This document shows, piece by piece, positions 51,384 to 60,347 of a DNA stretch of 64,000 nt. The DNA comes from JADJLQ01 sp044227925. Its GTDB lineage: Bacteria > Bacteroidota > Bacteroidia > Chitinophagales > Saprospiraceae. Both the position numbers and the translations under genes were made by a program. The stretch spans positions 1 through 64,000 of the forward strand of contig JBGAVW010000008.1 in assembly GCA_044227925.1 (NCBI GenBank), read 5' to 3'. The notes beneath the pieces were generated by a model. It did no database searches. It was not told the origin of the DNA and saw only the letters and a list, made by a program, of their open reading frames with translations. Position 1 is the first letter of the stretch; each line of letters begins with the position of its first letter.

Positions 51384-53780
51384 TTACATGCGCATCATCT
51401 CCAATACCTTCAGTGCTACATCCTCGGCATTTGGCTTACAAAAGTAATCCCCGTCGCTACCATAAGGAGGGCGATGCGGTGCCGCCGCGATGCACACCGG
51501 AGGCACATCCAGATACTGATACCCTTTTTGATTATCGAGCACTTCTTGCATCATATAGGCAGTGGCCCCACCTGGCATATCTTCATCCAGGAAAAGTACC
51601 CTGTTGGTTTTCTTTATGGATTCGACCAAAGAATGATGTATGTCAAATGGCATCAAAGTCTGCACATCTATAAGTTCTATTTCAATTCCATGAGGTTTTA
51701 TCATCTCCAGAGCCTGCTGCGCAATACGAACACATGAGCCATAAGTAATAATAGTAAGGTCTTTTCCTGTGGTAATGATTTCCGGCACACCTAAAGGCAA
51801 TGAAAACTCACCCAAATTATCCGGCTGTTTTTCTTTAAGGCGGTATGCATTAAGGCATTCAATAATAATGGCCGGATCATCTGACTGGATCATGGTCTGA
51901 TAAAAACCAGCAGCCTGAACCATATTCCGAGGTACGATTAAATGAATACCCTTCAGTGAATTCAGCATCATTGCAATGGGTGACCCCGAATGCCAGATAC
52001 CTTCTAGTCTATGACCCCTGGTTCGAATAATAAGTGGGGCACATTGAATCCCGTTTGATCTGTACCTGAGTGAGGCCACATCGTCTGACAGAGGAGCCAA
52101 TGCATAAATCAGGTAATCAAGATACTGTATTTCTGCAATGGGCTTTAGTCCTCGTAATGACATTCCGATAGCCTGTCCTACTATGGTCCACTCCCGAATG
52201 CCGGCATCGAATATTCGGTGTTCACCATATTTTGACTGCAATCCGGCAAATCCCTGGTTTACATCACCGATCTTTCCTACATCCTGTCCAAAGGCAAGTA
52301 CCCGTTCGTCTTTGGCAAATAATTTGTCGAAATAGGCATTCATAATTTTATACCCGCTTATGACGGGAGAGGCATCACTGTATGTCGGAGCCACTGGATT
52401 GACCTTCAATGCTGAAAATGGAGTCTCTGAGGTTAAATTTGAATGAAAGCGCGCATGGATATTTCTATATTGTCTTTCATTCCAGTTCAATAGTTTTTCT
52501 ATTCCCATCACGGGTTGGGCTACAGGTAATGCAATCAGGAATTTTCTTACATTTTTTACCAGATCACTGATTACGGGTTCCCTTAATTGTCTGAGGTCGA
52601 CAATCTGATGTTGAATCAATGGTTCCCATTCGGGATGCAATTCCTGCAAGTCTGCATATACAGAGATCAGCTCTTTTACCTCTGATCTTGCTTCATTAAA
52701 ACTGGCATCCAAAGCTTCTTCCCTGGCCTGTCGTACAAATTCTTTAGCCTTTTGTTTTAAGGTGTGATCTTCATCATTTGTCAACAGGCCAATATCTGCC
52801 AACCACGATGACATCACATGCATGCAGTCATGTTCTTTTTCCCAATCTAGCCTTTCTTTAGATTTATATCTTTCATGTGATCCTGAAGTAGAATGTCCCT
52901 GGGGTTGGGTAAGTTCTTGTACGTGAATCAGGATTGGAGTAAAATGTGTACGTGCTATTTGAGTGGCTTTTTCAAATATTCTGCATAGTTCAGGGTAATC
53001 CCATCCTTTTACTGTAAATATTTGAATCCCCTCATTTAAATTATCACCAATAAATCCTTCTAAAGCTTTGCTGATGGAGGATTTTACCATTTGATGCTTG
53101 ACGGGTACAGAAATGCCATAGCCATCATCCCATACGATCATTACCAAGGGAACCTGGATTATGGCAGCAGCATTCATGGTTTCCCAAAACGGGCCTTCCG
53201 CAGTACCGCCATCACCAATTGTGCAAAAGGTAATTTCATTTCCATTGTAAGAAAATTCCTTTGCATCCAGGCTTTTATTTTCTCGGTATACTTTCGATGC
53301 CTGAGCCAACCCAAGAGCCCGAGTGACTTGCCCGGCAACAGCTGAAACATCCGAAACAACATTATATCGGTCCCTGTGAGCAAGCCAATTTCCATTTTTA
53401 TCAATTAAGGGAGTTGCGAAATGACAATTCATCTGTCTCCCTCCCGAAAAAGGGTCGTTTTCAGAATCGGAATACATTTGAGCAAAATATTCCTGCACTG
53501 TCGATAAACCCAATGCAAACATTATGGTCTGATCGCGGTAATATCCTGACCTGAAATCACCTGGTTTTATATAATGGGACAGCGCAACCTGGGCCACCTC
53601 TTTACCATCACCGAATATCCCAAATTTACCTTTTCCACTCAGTACATCTTTTCTTCCTTGTAAACTAACTTCCCTGCTTACAAGTGCAATCCAATAATCA
53701 CGCAACAATTGTTGTTCCATTGAACTGTATGCACTTTGGCCATTTAGCTCAGCAGGTATGGTAATGGTTTCTAAAATCAT
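51384..53780 (-). CDS. 2-oxo acid dehydrogenase E1 component, fused alpha and beta subunits
   Basis: The 798-residue protein joins the two E1 chains. The alpha part (about residues 20-400) holds the thiamine diphosphate motif GDGGTAEGPFWETMNAAA plus VWDDGYGISVP. The beta part (about 455-795) has AFGQDVGKIGDVNQGFAGL, RIFDAGIREWTIVGQAIG and TYGSCVRIAQQALE. It decarboxylates a branched-chain or pyruvate-type 2-oxo acid and passes the acyl group to lipoyl-E2. Fused E1 chains are known in Bacteroidota; no E2/E3 gene is adjacent. Confidence 0.9.
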   Translation of the reverse strand: MILETITIPAELNGQSAYSSMEQQLLRDYWIALVSREVSLQGRKDVLSGKGKFGIFGDGKEVAQVALSHYIKPGDFRSGYYRDQTIMFALGLSTVQEYFAQMYSDSENDPFSGGRQMNCHFATPLIDKNGNWLAHRDRYNVVSDVSAVAGQVTRALGLAQASKVYRENKSLDAKEFSYNGNEITFCTIGDGGTAEGPFWETMNAAAIIQVPLVMIVWDDGYGISVPVKHQMVKSSISKALEGFIGDNLNEGIQIFTVKGWDYPELCRIFEKATQIARTHFTPILIHVQELTQPQGHSTSGSHERYKSKERLDWEKEHDCMHVMSSWLADIGLLTNDEDHTLKQKAKEFVRQAREEALDASFNEARSEVKELISVYADLQELHPEWEPLIQHQIVDLRQLREPVISDLVKNVRKFLIALPVAQPVMGIEKLLNWNERQYRNIHARFHSNLTSETPFSALKVNPVAPTYSDASPVISGYKIMNAYFDKLFAKDERVLAFGQDVGKIGDVNQGFAGLQSKYGEHRIFDAGIREWTIVGQAIGMSLRGLKPIAEIQYLDYLIYALAPLSDDVASLRYRSNGIQCAPLIIRTRGHRLEGIWHSGSPIAMMLNSLKGIHLIVPRNMVQAAGFYQTMIQSDDPAIIIECLNAYRLKEKQPDNLGEFSLPLGVPEIITTGKDLTIITYGSCVRIAQQALEMIKPHGIEIELIDVQTLMPFDIHHSLVESIKKTNRVLFLDEDMPGGATAYMMQEVLDNQKGYQYLDVPPVCIAAAPHRPPYGSDGDYFCKPNAEDVALKVLEMMRM

Positions 53781-53906
53781 CAGATAGGCTTTACAATGAC
53801 TAAAATCAAGAGTAAAAATACAATTTTATCTTGGTAGGCCATCTTCCGGTGAAAGGAGCGGCTTTATTTTCATTTAACAGGGATTTAACAAGATATATTG
53901 AGACTA

Positions 53907-53938
53907 TTTGCTTTTTTTTCGTCAAAAGAGTAACTTTG
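53907..53938 (+). promoter_or_regulatory. Consensus Bacteroidota promoter of the DUF1573 gene
   Basis: TTTG at 53907-53910, 20-bp spacer, TAACTTTG at 53931-53938: a full match to the -33/-7 consensus. Transcription would start near 53942, about 21 nt before the ATG. This also argues for the 53963 start over the upstream ATG at 53831. Confidence 0.8.
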
Positions 53939-53962
53939 TATATAATATTAATAAATCCAAAA

Positions 53963-54436
53963 ATGAAAAAATTACTTTTATTAAGCGTAGTATGTTTTTT
54001 GGTAAACATTACTTTCGCCCAAAATGCTCAGCCTGCAGCAGCAAAAACAGGTCCTGTAATGCAATTAGCTAGCGAAGTATGTGACTATGGTGAAATCATC
54101 CAAAATTCTGATCCTGTAAGAAAAGTAAAATTTACCAACTCAGGTACGGAGCCGTTGATTATCAAAAATGCACAAGGATCTTGCGGTTGCACCGTACCCC
54201 TTTGGCCAAAAGAACCTATTATGCCTGGTGAAACCAGTGAAATTGAAATACATTATGCTACCGACCGAATTGGAGCTATAATGAAGACTGTTACGATTAC
54301 TACTAATGAAGAAGGGGTAAGCCATGTAATTCAAGTAAAAGGAAATGTAAAAGTTAAACCAACGGAAGAAAGTGCTCCGGTAAAACAAGCAACTATGCTT
54401 TCACCGGTAAAAAAGCAAGCTACAAGCAACCAATAA
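53963..54436 (+). CDS. DUF1573 secreted protein
   Basis: The 157-residue protein has a signal peptide (KKLLLLSVVCFLVNITFAQ) and one DUF1573 domain, a short ASPM/Hydin-like Ig fold with the hallmark VKFTNSGTEPLIIKNAQGSCGCT and MPGETSEIEIHYAT. The tail is Lys/Thr/Gln-rich. DUF1573 proteins are frequent envelope proteins of Bacteroidota with no assigned biochemistry. The start 44 codons further upstream would lie before the promoter and spoil the signal peptide. Confidence 0.88.
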   Translation: MKKLLLLSVVCFLVNITFAQNAQPAAAKTGPVMQLASEVCDYGEIIQNSDPVRKVKFTNSGTEPLIIKNAQGSCGCTVPLWPKEPIMPGETSEIEIHYATDRIGAIMKTVTITTNEEGVSHVIQVKGNVKVKPTEESAPVKQATMLSPVKKQATSNQ

Positions 54437-54462
54437 TAATATATATTTGATTGAAAAATCTG

Positions 54463-54491
54463 AAAGCCTCTGCTATTGCAGGGGCTTTTTT
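54463..54491 (+). terminator. Rho-independent terminator after the DUF1573 gene
   Basis: AAAGCCTCTGC / GCAGGGGCTTT (54463-54473, 54478-54488) with one G-T wobble and loop TATT, ending in a run of T. Confidence 0.85.
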
Positions 54492-54554
54492 GTTTTGATA
54501 CTGAACATTTATAAGCAGGTTTTGTCCTAAAATCATCTTATTTTTGCCGCGCTG

Positions 54555-54908
54555 ATGGAAGAGGTAATACAATTCGAATTTGAATGGTTAGAATTAAGAC
54601 ATAAGGTCAAGGATACATTGAAAATTCAAAAATTGCCGGACCTTAATGCTGTATTGCTTTTTATCGGTGTGCAGGAAATGGGTAAATTAAAATCCATCAA
54701 GACAAAAAAGGAGGAAAAGCAGGATCTTATGCATATTGGGATTTGTACTCTGTTGGAATACGATGGCTACTATCAATGGGATGGTTTGGATACGGATGGA
54801 TGGCCACATTTTAAAAAATTAAAAAATTTCGAAATCAAAGGTGTTGAGGAACAAGAAAGATATCTTAAAACAAAGGCAATCGTCTATTTTAACCAAATAC
54901 ATCTCTAG
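54555..54908 (+). CDS. Conserved hypothetical protein
   Basis: The 117-residue soluble protein has no signal peptide. Features are an N-terminal helix, a hydrophobic strand with LNAVLLFIGVQEMG, a HIGICTLLEYDGYYQWDGLDTDGWPHF block and a charged C terminus. I do not recognise the family. TATTTTTG at 54539-54546 matches the -7 element and would give a leader of about 5 nt. The next gene, a cyclophilin, follows by 18 bp, suggesting one transcript. Confidence 0.75.
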   Translation: MEEVIQFEFEWLELRHKVKDTLKIQKLPDLNAVLLFIGVQEMGKLKSIKTKKEEKQDLMHIGICTLLEYDGYYQWDGLDTDGWPHFKKLKNFEIKGVEEQERYLKTKAIVYFNQIHL

Positions 54909-54926
54909 CGCTAAAAAGATAAAACC

Positions 54927-55559
54927 ATGAAATATTTTTATTCACTGGCTGTTCTGATATTATTTTATTCATGCTCTAACAATGATGGTGTGCAGAAGGC
55001 CATAATCGAAACTGATTTAGGAAAAATAGAAATCATGCTCTATAATGAAACACCACTACACAAGGAAAACTTCATCAAACTGGTAAAAGAAAAATATTAT
55101 GACGGATTACTTTTCCACAGGGTTATCCCAGGCTTTGTAATACAAGGTGGGGATCCTGAGTCCAGGGGAGCAGCTGCCGATAAATTTTTGGGTTCAGGTG
55201 GCCCGGGATATGAACTCAATGCAGAAATTGGCGCTCCACATTTCAAAGGCACACTTGCAGCAGCCAGAAATAACAATCCTGAAAAAAAATCATCTGGTTC
55301 CCAATTTTACATAGTGGTAGGGTCTCCGGTCAGTGATTTGGAATTAACCCAATGGGAAAGCAGAAAAGGTATCAAATACAATCCTGCTCAAAAAGAAAAA
55401 TATATAAAACAAGGAGGTTTGCCTTCATTGGATGCAGAATATACTGTTTTCGGGGAAGTCATTAATGGCATGGATATTGTAGAAAAAATTGCTTCTGCTG
55501 CTACCAATCCGGCTAACAGACCTTTACAAGATGTGAGTATGAAAATAAATCTCAAATAA
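54927..55559 (+). CDS. Cyclophilin-type peptidyl-prolyl isomerase, lipoprotein
   Basis: The 210-residue protein has a lipoprotein signal (FYSC lipobox, Cys about 16) and a cyclophilin domain with LLFHRVIPGFVIQGGDPESRG (substrate pocket Arg and Phe) and ARNNNPEKKSSGSQFYIVVG. It catalyses prolyl cis-trans isomerisation, here at the cell envelope. A paralogue lies 30 bp downstream. Confidence 0.92.
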   Translation: MKYFYSLAVLILFYSCSNNDGVQKAIIETDLGKIEIMLYNETPLHKENFIKLVKEKYYDGLLFHRVIPGFVIQGGDPESRGAAADKFLGSGGPGYELNAEIGAPHFKGTLAAARNNNPEKKSSGSQFYIVVGSPVSDLELTQWESRKGIKYNPAQKEKYIKQGGLPSLDAEYTVFGEVINGMDIVEKIASAATNPANRPLQDVSMKINLK

Positions 55560-55589
55560 TCGATTTCTTTATTTAAGTTTTAATACCTA

Positions 55590-56243
55590 ATGATGAAAAC
55601 GTTTATAAATATATTCAACACTTTATTATTCATTTCAATATTCAATATGAGTCAGGCACAAGAAAAGACATTTATCCAAGTTGAAACCCCCATGGGCACA
55701 ATGAAAGGTTTTCTGCATAATGAAACACCGCAGCATAGAGACAACTTCATTAAACTCATAAATGAAAATTTTTATGATAGTTTATTATTCCACAGGGTAA
55801 TTCCGGGATTTATGATTCAAGGCGGTGATCCCGACAGTAGAAATGCAAAACCGGGTGCAGCATTGGGAATGGGAGGTCCAAAATACCAGGTGCCGGCTGA
55901 ATTCGTTGACTCCCTCGCCCATGTAAAAGGAGCCCTTGCAGCTGCACGAAATAATAATCCAGAGAAAAAATCATCAGGCTCACAATTTTATATTGTCGCC
56001 GGTCGGCCAGTAAATAATAACGAATTAGCTATGCAGGAATTCAAACACAATTTTAAATATCCTGAATCAGTGAAAGCAGAATACTTAAATTCAGGTGGTG
56101 TACCTTTTTTAGATCACGATTATACCGTATTCGGTCAGATCACTGATGGGTTGGACATCATAGATAAAATAGCTGCTGCCATGGCCGATGGAAGGAACCG
56201 GCCATTGGATAATGTTTGGATGAAAATATCAATTATAAAATAG
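55590..56243 (+). CDS. Cyclophilin-type peptidyl-prolyl isomerase, secreted
   Basis: The 217-residue paralogue of the preceding gene has an ordinary signal peptide (about residues 5-24) rather than a lipobox. The cyclophilin motifs LLFHRVIPGFMIQGGDPDSRN and ARNNNPEKKSSGSQFYIV are intact. ATG 55593, one codon later, is an equal start. Tandem placement implies duplication and division of labour between an anchored and a soluble periplasmic isomerase. Confidence 0.9.
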   Translation: MMKTFINIFNTLLFISIFNMSQAQEKTFIQVETPMGTMKGFLHNETPQHRDNFIKLINENFYDSLLFHRVIPGFMIQGGDPDSRNAKPGAALGMGGPKYQVPAEFVDSLAHVKGALAAARNNNPEKKSSGSQFYIVAGRPVNNNELAMQEFKHNFKYPESVKAEYLNSGGVPFLDHDYTVFGQITDGLDIIDKIAAAMADGRNRPLDNVWMKISIIK

Positions 56244-56250
56244 AATCATA

Positions 56251-57009
56251 ATGGCTGCAAATAAAACAAAAAAAATATTAGGCATTGATATTGGGGGCAC
56301 CGGTATTAAAGCAGGCTTAGTAAATCCAACCTCCGGTGCATTAATAGGAGAAGTCATCAAGATTAAAACACCCAGCCCTTCTACTCCTCAAAATATTCTG
56401 AAAGCAGTACAGGAGGTAATTACGTTGTTCCAATACAAAGGACCTGTAGGTGTGGGTTTCCCGGCTATTGTACATAATTCTGTGATTCAAAGTGCCGCTA
56501 ATATTGATAAAAAGTGGGTTGGCGTAAATGCTAAAAAACTTTTTGATAAAATAAAGGGATGTACTTTTTATATAGCCAATGACGCAGATATGGCAGGAAT
56601 GGCCGAAATGTATTTTGGATCGGGTAAAGGGAAAAAAGGAACCATAATTTTAATTACAATAGGCACTGGGCTTGGATCAGCACTATTCAGAAATGGCACC
56701 TTAATTCCCAATACTGAATTTGGCCATTTAAATTATAAAAAAGTTGATTTTGAATATTATGCTTCCAATACGGCCAGAGAAAAGAAACACATGAGTTGGG
56801 TTGCCTGGGGAAAGGAATTCAATGCCTTTTTAAAACACCTTCAATTTATCTTTTCACCGGATCTGATATACCTCGGTGGCGGACTGAGCAAAAGGTACGA
56901 TGATTATAAAAAGCAAATAAATGTCAAATGCAAAGTCACTCCCGCTCGACTTCAAAATCATGCCGGAATAATAGGGGCTGCGGCGTTTGCACAATCCATA
57001 AAAGAATAA
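56251..57009 (+). CDS. ROK-family kinase, polyphosphate glucokinase-like
   Basis: The 252-residue sugar kinase has the ASKHA phosphate-1 motif GIDIGGTGIKAG (residues about 10-21), VGVGFPAIV, NDADMAGMAEMYFG and the ITIGTGLGSALF phosphate-2 loop. The short length and FPAIVHN segment resemble polyphosphate/ATP glucokinases more than larger ROK proteins. Substrate probably glucose. It lies 7 bp after the second cyclophilin. Confidence 0.85.
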   Translation: MAANKTKKILGIDIGGTGIKAGLVNPTSGALIGEVIKIKTPSPSTPQNILKAVQEVITLFQYKGPVGVGFPAIVHNSVIQSAANIDKKWVGVNAKKLFDKIKGCTFYIANDADMAGMAEMYFGSGKGKKGTIILITIGTGLGSALFRNGTLIPNTEFGHLNYKKVDFEYYASNTAREKKHMSWVAWGKEFNAFLKHLQFIFSPDLIYLGGGLSKRYDDYKKQINVKCKVTPARLQNHAGIIGAAAFAQSIKE

Positions 57010-57065
57010 ATTTCACTAATTAATTCACAACCATTTAAATAAAACCTTTCATTTAAATCATCCAT

Positions 57066-57710
57066 ATGAAAAATTACTATATACTGATTTGCATTGTATT
57101 TTCTGCCCTTTTTCTGTTTAGTTGTAAAAACGAACCTAAAGCCAGTGCAACCGAGACCAAAACAAGTTCAAATCCACCTGTTGCAGGTGATGTTTCTAAA
57201 TTTGATGCGTTGGATCATGATTTTACCATTACCCCGGGAGGAAGTAAATTGTTTTTAAAAGGATTCTTTAATAAAGCTCTGATCAATAGTGCCATTACAG
57301 TGGATAATGGAAAACTGCATATCAAAGATGGATTAATTACTACAGGAGAATTTAATTTAAATATGGGGTCCATAGTAATGGTCGCCAGCCGCGATGAGGA
57401 AATGGATAAATTATTGGCCAGCGATAAAAATTTTGATGCTTCGAAATACCCGGTAGGTTCCTTGAAAATTACAGAATGCATCAAAGCAGTAAATGATCAG
57501 CAGGCTACGCATATTTTAAAAGGAAATCTTATAATCAAAGAAAAATCAGTTCCATTTAATGTGCGGGCCAGAATCGATTATAGTCCCAAATCCATTGCCA
57601 TCAATTCGGATCAGATAATAATTAAAGCATCCGAAATCGGGATAAAAATGGCTGATCCCTCTCAGGAAAATTTATATTTTTCACTTACCATAAACGGCAA
57701 TATTCCTTAA
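57066..57710 (+). CDS. YceI-like lipoprotein
   Basis: The 214-residue protein has a lipoprotein signal (FLFSC lipobox, Cys about 20) and a YceI lipocalin-like beta barrel: ALINSAITVDNGKLHIKDGLITTGEFNLNMGS, DKNFDASKYPVGSLKIT and LKGNLIIKEKSVPFNVRARI. The family binds isoprenoid-type lipids; physiological role in Bacteroidota unclear. It is 56 bp from the kinase gene and has its own terminator. Confidence 0.9.
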   Translation: MKNYYILICIVFSALFLFSCKNEPKASATETKTSSNPPVAGDVSKFDALDHDFTITPGGSKLFLKGFFNKALINSAITVDNGKLHIKDGLITTGEFNLNMGSIVMVASRDEEMDKLLASDKNFDASKYPVGSLKITECIKAVNDQQATHILKGNLIIKEKSVPFNVRARIDYSPKSIAINSDQIIIKASEIGIKMADPSQENLYFSLTINGNIP

Positions 57711-57758
57711 TCGTTGGTTGCCTTAGTTTAACTGTAAGCAAAGACATAGCCATTTACC

Positions 57759-57787
57759 AAAGCCCGCATTACAACGGGCTTTTTTTA
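57759..57787 (+). terminator. Rho-independent terminator after the YceI-like gene
   Basis: An 8-bp perfect stem AAAGCCCG / CGGGCTTT (57759-57766, 57775-57782) with an 8-nt loop and a T run. Confidence 0.85.
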
Positions 57788-57823
57788 TTTCCGTAACTTT
57801 ATAAAACAAAAATCCTCAGGATT

Positions 57824-59341
57824 ATGAAAACTTTAGGTCTTAAAAAAATAAATCCAGCTTATTACACCGGAATGGAATCCGGAGGGCATTCTGTGGAATT
57901 AATCTCATCTTACTCTCCTATCGACGGAGAATTATTGGGTAAAGTGAGAGTGACCAGTAATAAAGAATATAATTTAGTGCTTTCTAAAGCATTGCTTGCT
58001 CAGAAATGGTGGCAAAATGTACCAGCACCTAAAAGGGGTGAATTGGTGCGATTGATGGGAAATGCTTTTCGGGAACACAAACAGGAATTAGGGAAATTAG
58101 TATCTACCGAAATGGGAAAGAGCCTGCAGGAAGGAATGGGTGAAGTACAAGAGATTATTGATATATGTGATTATGCAGTCGGATTGTCAAGACAATTGTA
58201 TGGCCTTACTATGCCAAGTGAAAGGCCTGGACATAAATTACAAGAATTATGGCACCCTCTCGGAGTAATCGGGGTAATCTCGGCATTTAATTTTCCAGTG
58301 GCAGTTTGGAGCTGGAATGCCATGATAGCACTGGTATGTGGCAATACTGTAGTGTGGAAGCCTTCTGAAAAAACTCCTTTGTGTGCGGTGGCAATAATGA
58401 ATATCCTGAAGAATGTACTCAAATCACAAAATATCCAGGAAGGCCTCCTGAATGTTATTCAGGGAGATTATCATATAGGAGAATGGATGACTGCAGATTA
58501 CAGAATACCGTTGATTAGTGCTACCGGCAGCACCAAAATGGGTAAAATAGTAGCCCAGACTGTTGCATCAAGATTAGGAAAATGCATCCTTGAATTAGGA
58601 GGAAATAATGCCATCATCATCACTCCAAGTGCTGACTTGAAAATAGTGGTGACCGGGGCCGTCTTTGGAGCTATTGGTACTGCAGGACAAAGATGTACTT
58701 CAACCCGCAGACTCATTATACATGACAGCATTTACTCCAAGGTAGTGAACGCCTTGAAAAAATCATATGCGCAAATCAAAATTGGCAATCCCCTCGATTT
58801 GGTAAATCATATGGGCCCCTTGATTGATGCCGAAGCTGTGAAGAAATACCTTGATACCATCGAAACGATCAAAAAACAAGGAGGCAAAATAATAACTCCC
58901 TATGGCAAATTGGAAGGTAAAGGATTTGAAAACGGGCATTACGTATCCCCTTGCATTGCTGAAGTATCTCAGAATATGCAAATCGTACAACATGAAACCT
59001 TTGCACCGATATTATATGTAATGAGATATACTGACCTCGGGGAAGCCATCGCAATACAAAATGCAGTACCACAGGGACTGTCATCAGCCATCATGTCCAA
59101 TGATTTTAAAGAAATAGAATATTTTACTTCTGCCAATGGATCCGACTGTGGCATTGCCAATGTAAACATCGGTACCAGTGGGGCAGAAATCGGCGGTGCT
59201 TTTGGTGGTGAAAAAGAGACAGGAGGGGGTCGTGAAAGCGGTTCAGATAGTTGGAAAGCATATATGCGCCGCCAAACAGTAACTATAAATTATTCAAAGG
59301 AATTGCCTCTTGCCCAGGGTATAAAGTTTGATATCAATTAG
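57824..59341 (+). CDS. Aldehyde dehydrogenase, ALDH7-type (alpha-aminoadipic semialdehyde dehydrogenase-like)
   Basis: The 505-residue NAD-dependent dehydrogenase has a Rossmann domain with ISAFNFPVAVWSWNAMIAL and VVWKPSEKTPL, the general-base Glu in CILELGGNNAIII, and the catalytic Cys in GAIGTAGQRCTSTRR. The ELGGNNA signature and overall match point to ALDH7/AmaB, which oxidises 2-aminoadipate 6-semialdehyde in lysine breakdown. No lysine-pathway partner is adjacent. Confidence 0.9.
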   Translation: MKTLGLKKINPAYYTGMESGGHSVELISSYSPIDGELLGKVRVTSNKEYNLVLSKALLAQKWWQNVPAPKRGELVRLMGNAFREHKQELGKLVSTEMGKSLQEGMGEVQEIIDICDYAVGLSRQLYGLTMPSERPGHKLQELWHPLGVIGVISAFNFPVAVWSWNAMIALVCGNTVVWKPSEKTPLCAVAIMNILKNVLKSQNIQEGLLNVIQGDYHIGEWMTADYRIPLISATGSTKMGKIVAQTVASRLGKCILELGGNNAIIITPSADLKIVVTGAVFGAIGTAGQRCTSTRRLIIHDSIYSKVVNALKKSYAQIKIGNPLDLVNHMGPLIDAEAVKKYLDTIETIKKQGGKIITPYGKLEGKGFENGHYVSPCIAEVSQNMQIVQHETFAPILYVMRYTDLGEAIAIQNAVPQGLSSAIMSNDFKEIEYFTSANGSDCGIANVNIGTSGAEIGGAFGGEKETGGGRESGSDSWKAYMRRQTVTINYSKELPLAQGIKFDIN

Positions 59342-59483
59342 GAATAAATAAAAGCTAACGCTATTTAGACTGCTGGGTGTGCGTACAACATGTGGAGATC
59401 AGAAATGTGCCATTGAGAAAAATTCAGAATACAGAACATGGAAATTGCGAAATCAAAATTGCACATCCTGTAGTCAGAAATCA

Positions 59484-60335
59484 TCAATATTCCCAAAGAT
59501 CGTGCTCGAAATTGAATAATTTATTTTTGATTTTATCACTTTCTCTCAGCCTGGCTATTCCGTCAGCAGGAAAGAAATCTTTTAATCTCAGATCTTGTAC
59601 ATTGGTTTCTTTGAATATGTAACTTGAAAATCTGCGCATTTCGAATACATCATCCCAGCTGAGTGGAGCAGCGTCGTTAAAGTCATTATATGCTTGTTCT
59701 TTGGCCAGTATTTCTCTGATTTGAGGATAATACAACCAGTACATCGGTTGCTCTTCTGCTTTACCGGCAATTATTCTCTCTCTCACCGGGGCAATGCCCA
59801 GGATTCTGACCTTTAGTCTGGAAGCCTCTCGGTCAAAATACCAAATTTCTTTAATCCTGAAAAATTTAATGCTCTCTGCACTGATTTCATTTCTGACGGG
59901 TTTATATGTAGTTTCATAGGTTTCAGGATCTACTACTGCTACTGTATCAAAGCTCACCATCATGCTCTCCACATCAATAGGAGGGAGTATTTTTTTAAAA
60001 TCTTCATCTGCAAAAGCTGCGATCAAACCTTGTGTTGCAGCATCATTTAAAATCTTAAATAATGGATTTTTAGGATAAACAAATTGAAGATTTATTTTTT
60101 CGCGCACATCGATCACCTGCCAGATTCTTTTCTGCCAAGGGATATCAGCTTCCCTTAAAACTTCGTATGGCAAAACCCTCTGATCCTTGATAGTACTTCT
60201 CTGTACTATATCGTCCATGAATATGGAACTATCGCCAGGCTCACTTGCCTCGGTCAAAATATTTTCAGGTCTCTGTGCTGTAAGGGATACCACACAAGCT
60301 GAAACAAAAATTAATAATGAAAAATATTTTTTCAT
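59484..60335 (-). CDS. gldN: Gliding motility / T9SS protein GldN
   Basis: The 283-residue periplasmic protein has a signal peptide (about residues 1-20). The domain carries the GldN/PorN pattern: VLREADIPWQKRIWQVIDVREKIN, YPKNPLFKILNDA and FRIKEIWYFDREASRLKVRILGIAPV, plus a late DDVFEMRRFSSY. GldN forms the outer-membrane-associated ring with GldK in the T9SS. Last gene of the gldKLMN operon, 12 bp from gldM. Confidence 0.93.
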   Translation of the reverse strand: MKKYFSLLIFVSACVVSLTAQRPENILTEASEPGDSSIFMDDIVQRSTIKDQRVLPYEVLREADIPWQKRIWQVIDVREKINLQFVYPKNPLFKILNDAATQGLIAAFADEDFKKILPPIDVESMMVSFDTVAVVDPETYETTYKPVRNEISAESIKFFRIKEIWYFDREASRLKVRILGIAPVRERIIAGKAEEQPMYWLYYPQIREILAKEQAYNDFNDAAPLSWDDVFEMRRFSSYIFKETNVQDLRLKDFFPADGIARLRESDKIKNKLFNFEHDLWEY

Positions 60336-60347
60336 GGCTTTGTCTTT

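Noticed and set aside
53831..53962. 44-codon N-terminal extension of the DUF1573 gene
   Set aside because: It starts upstream of the consensus promoter at 53907-53938 and would bury the signal peptide, so the 53963 start is used.
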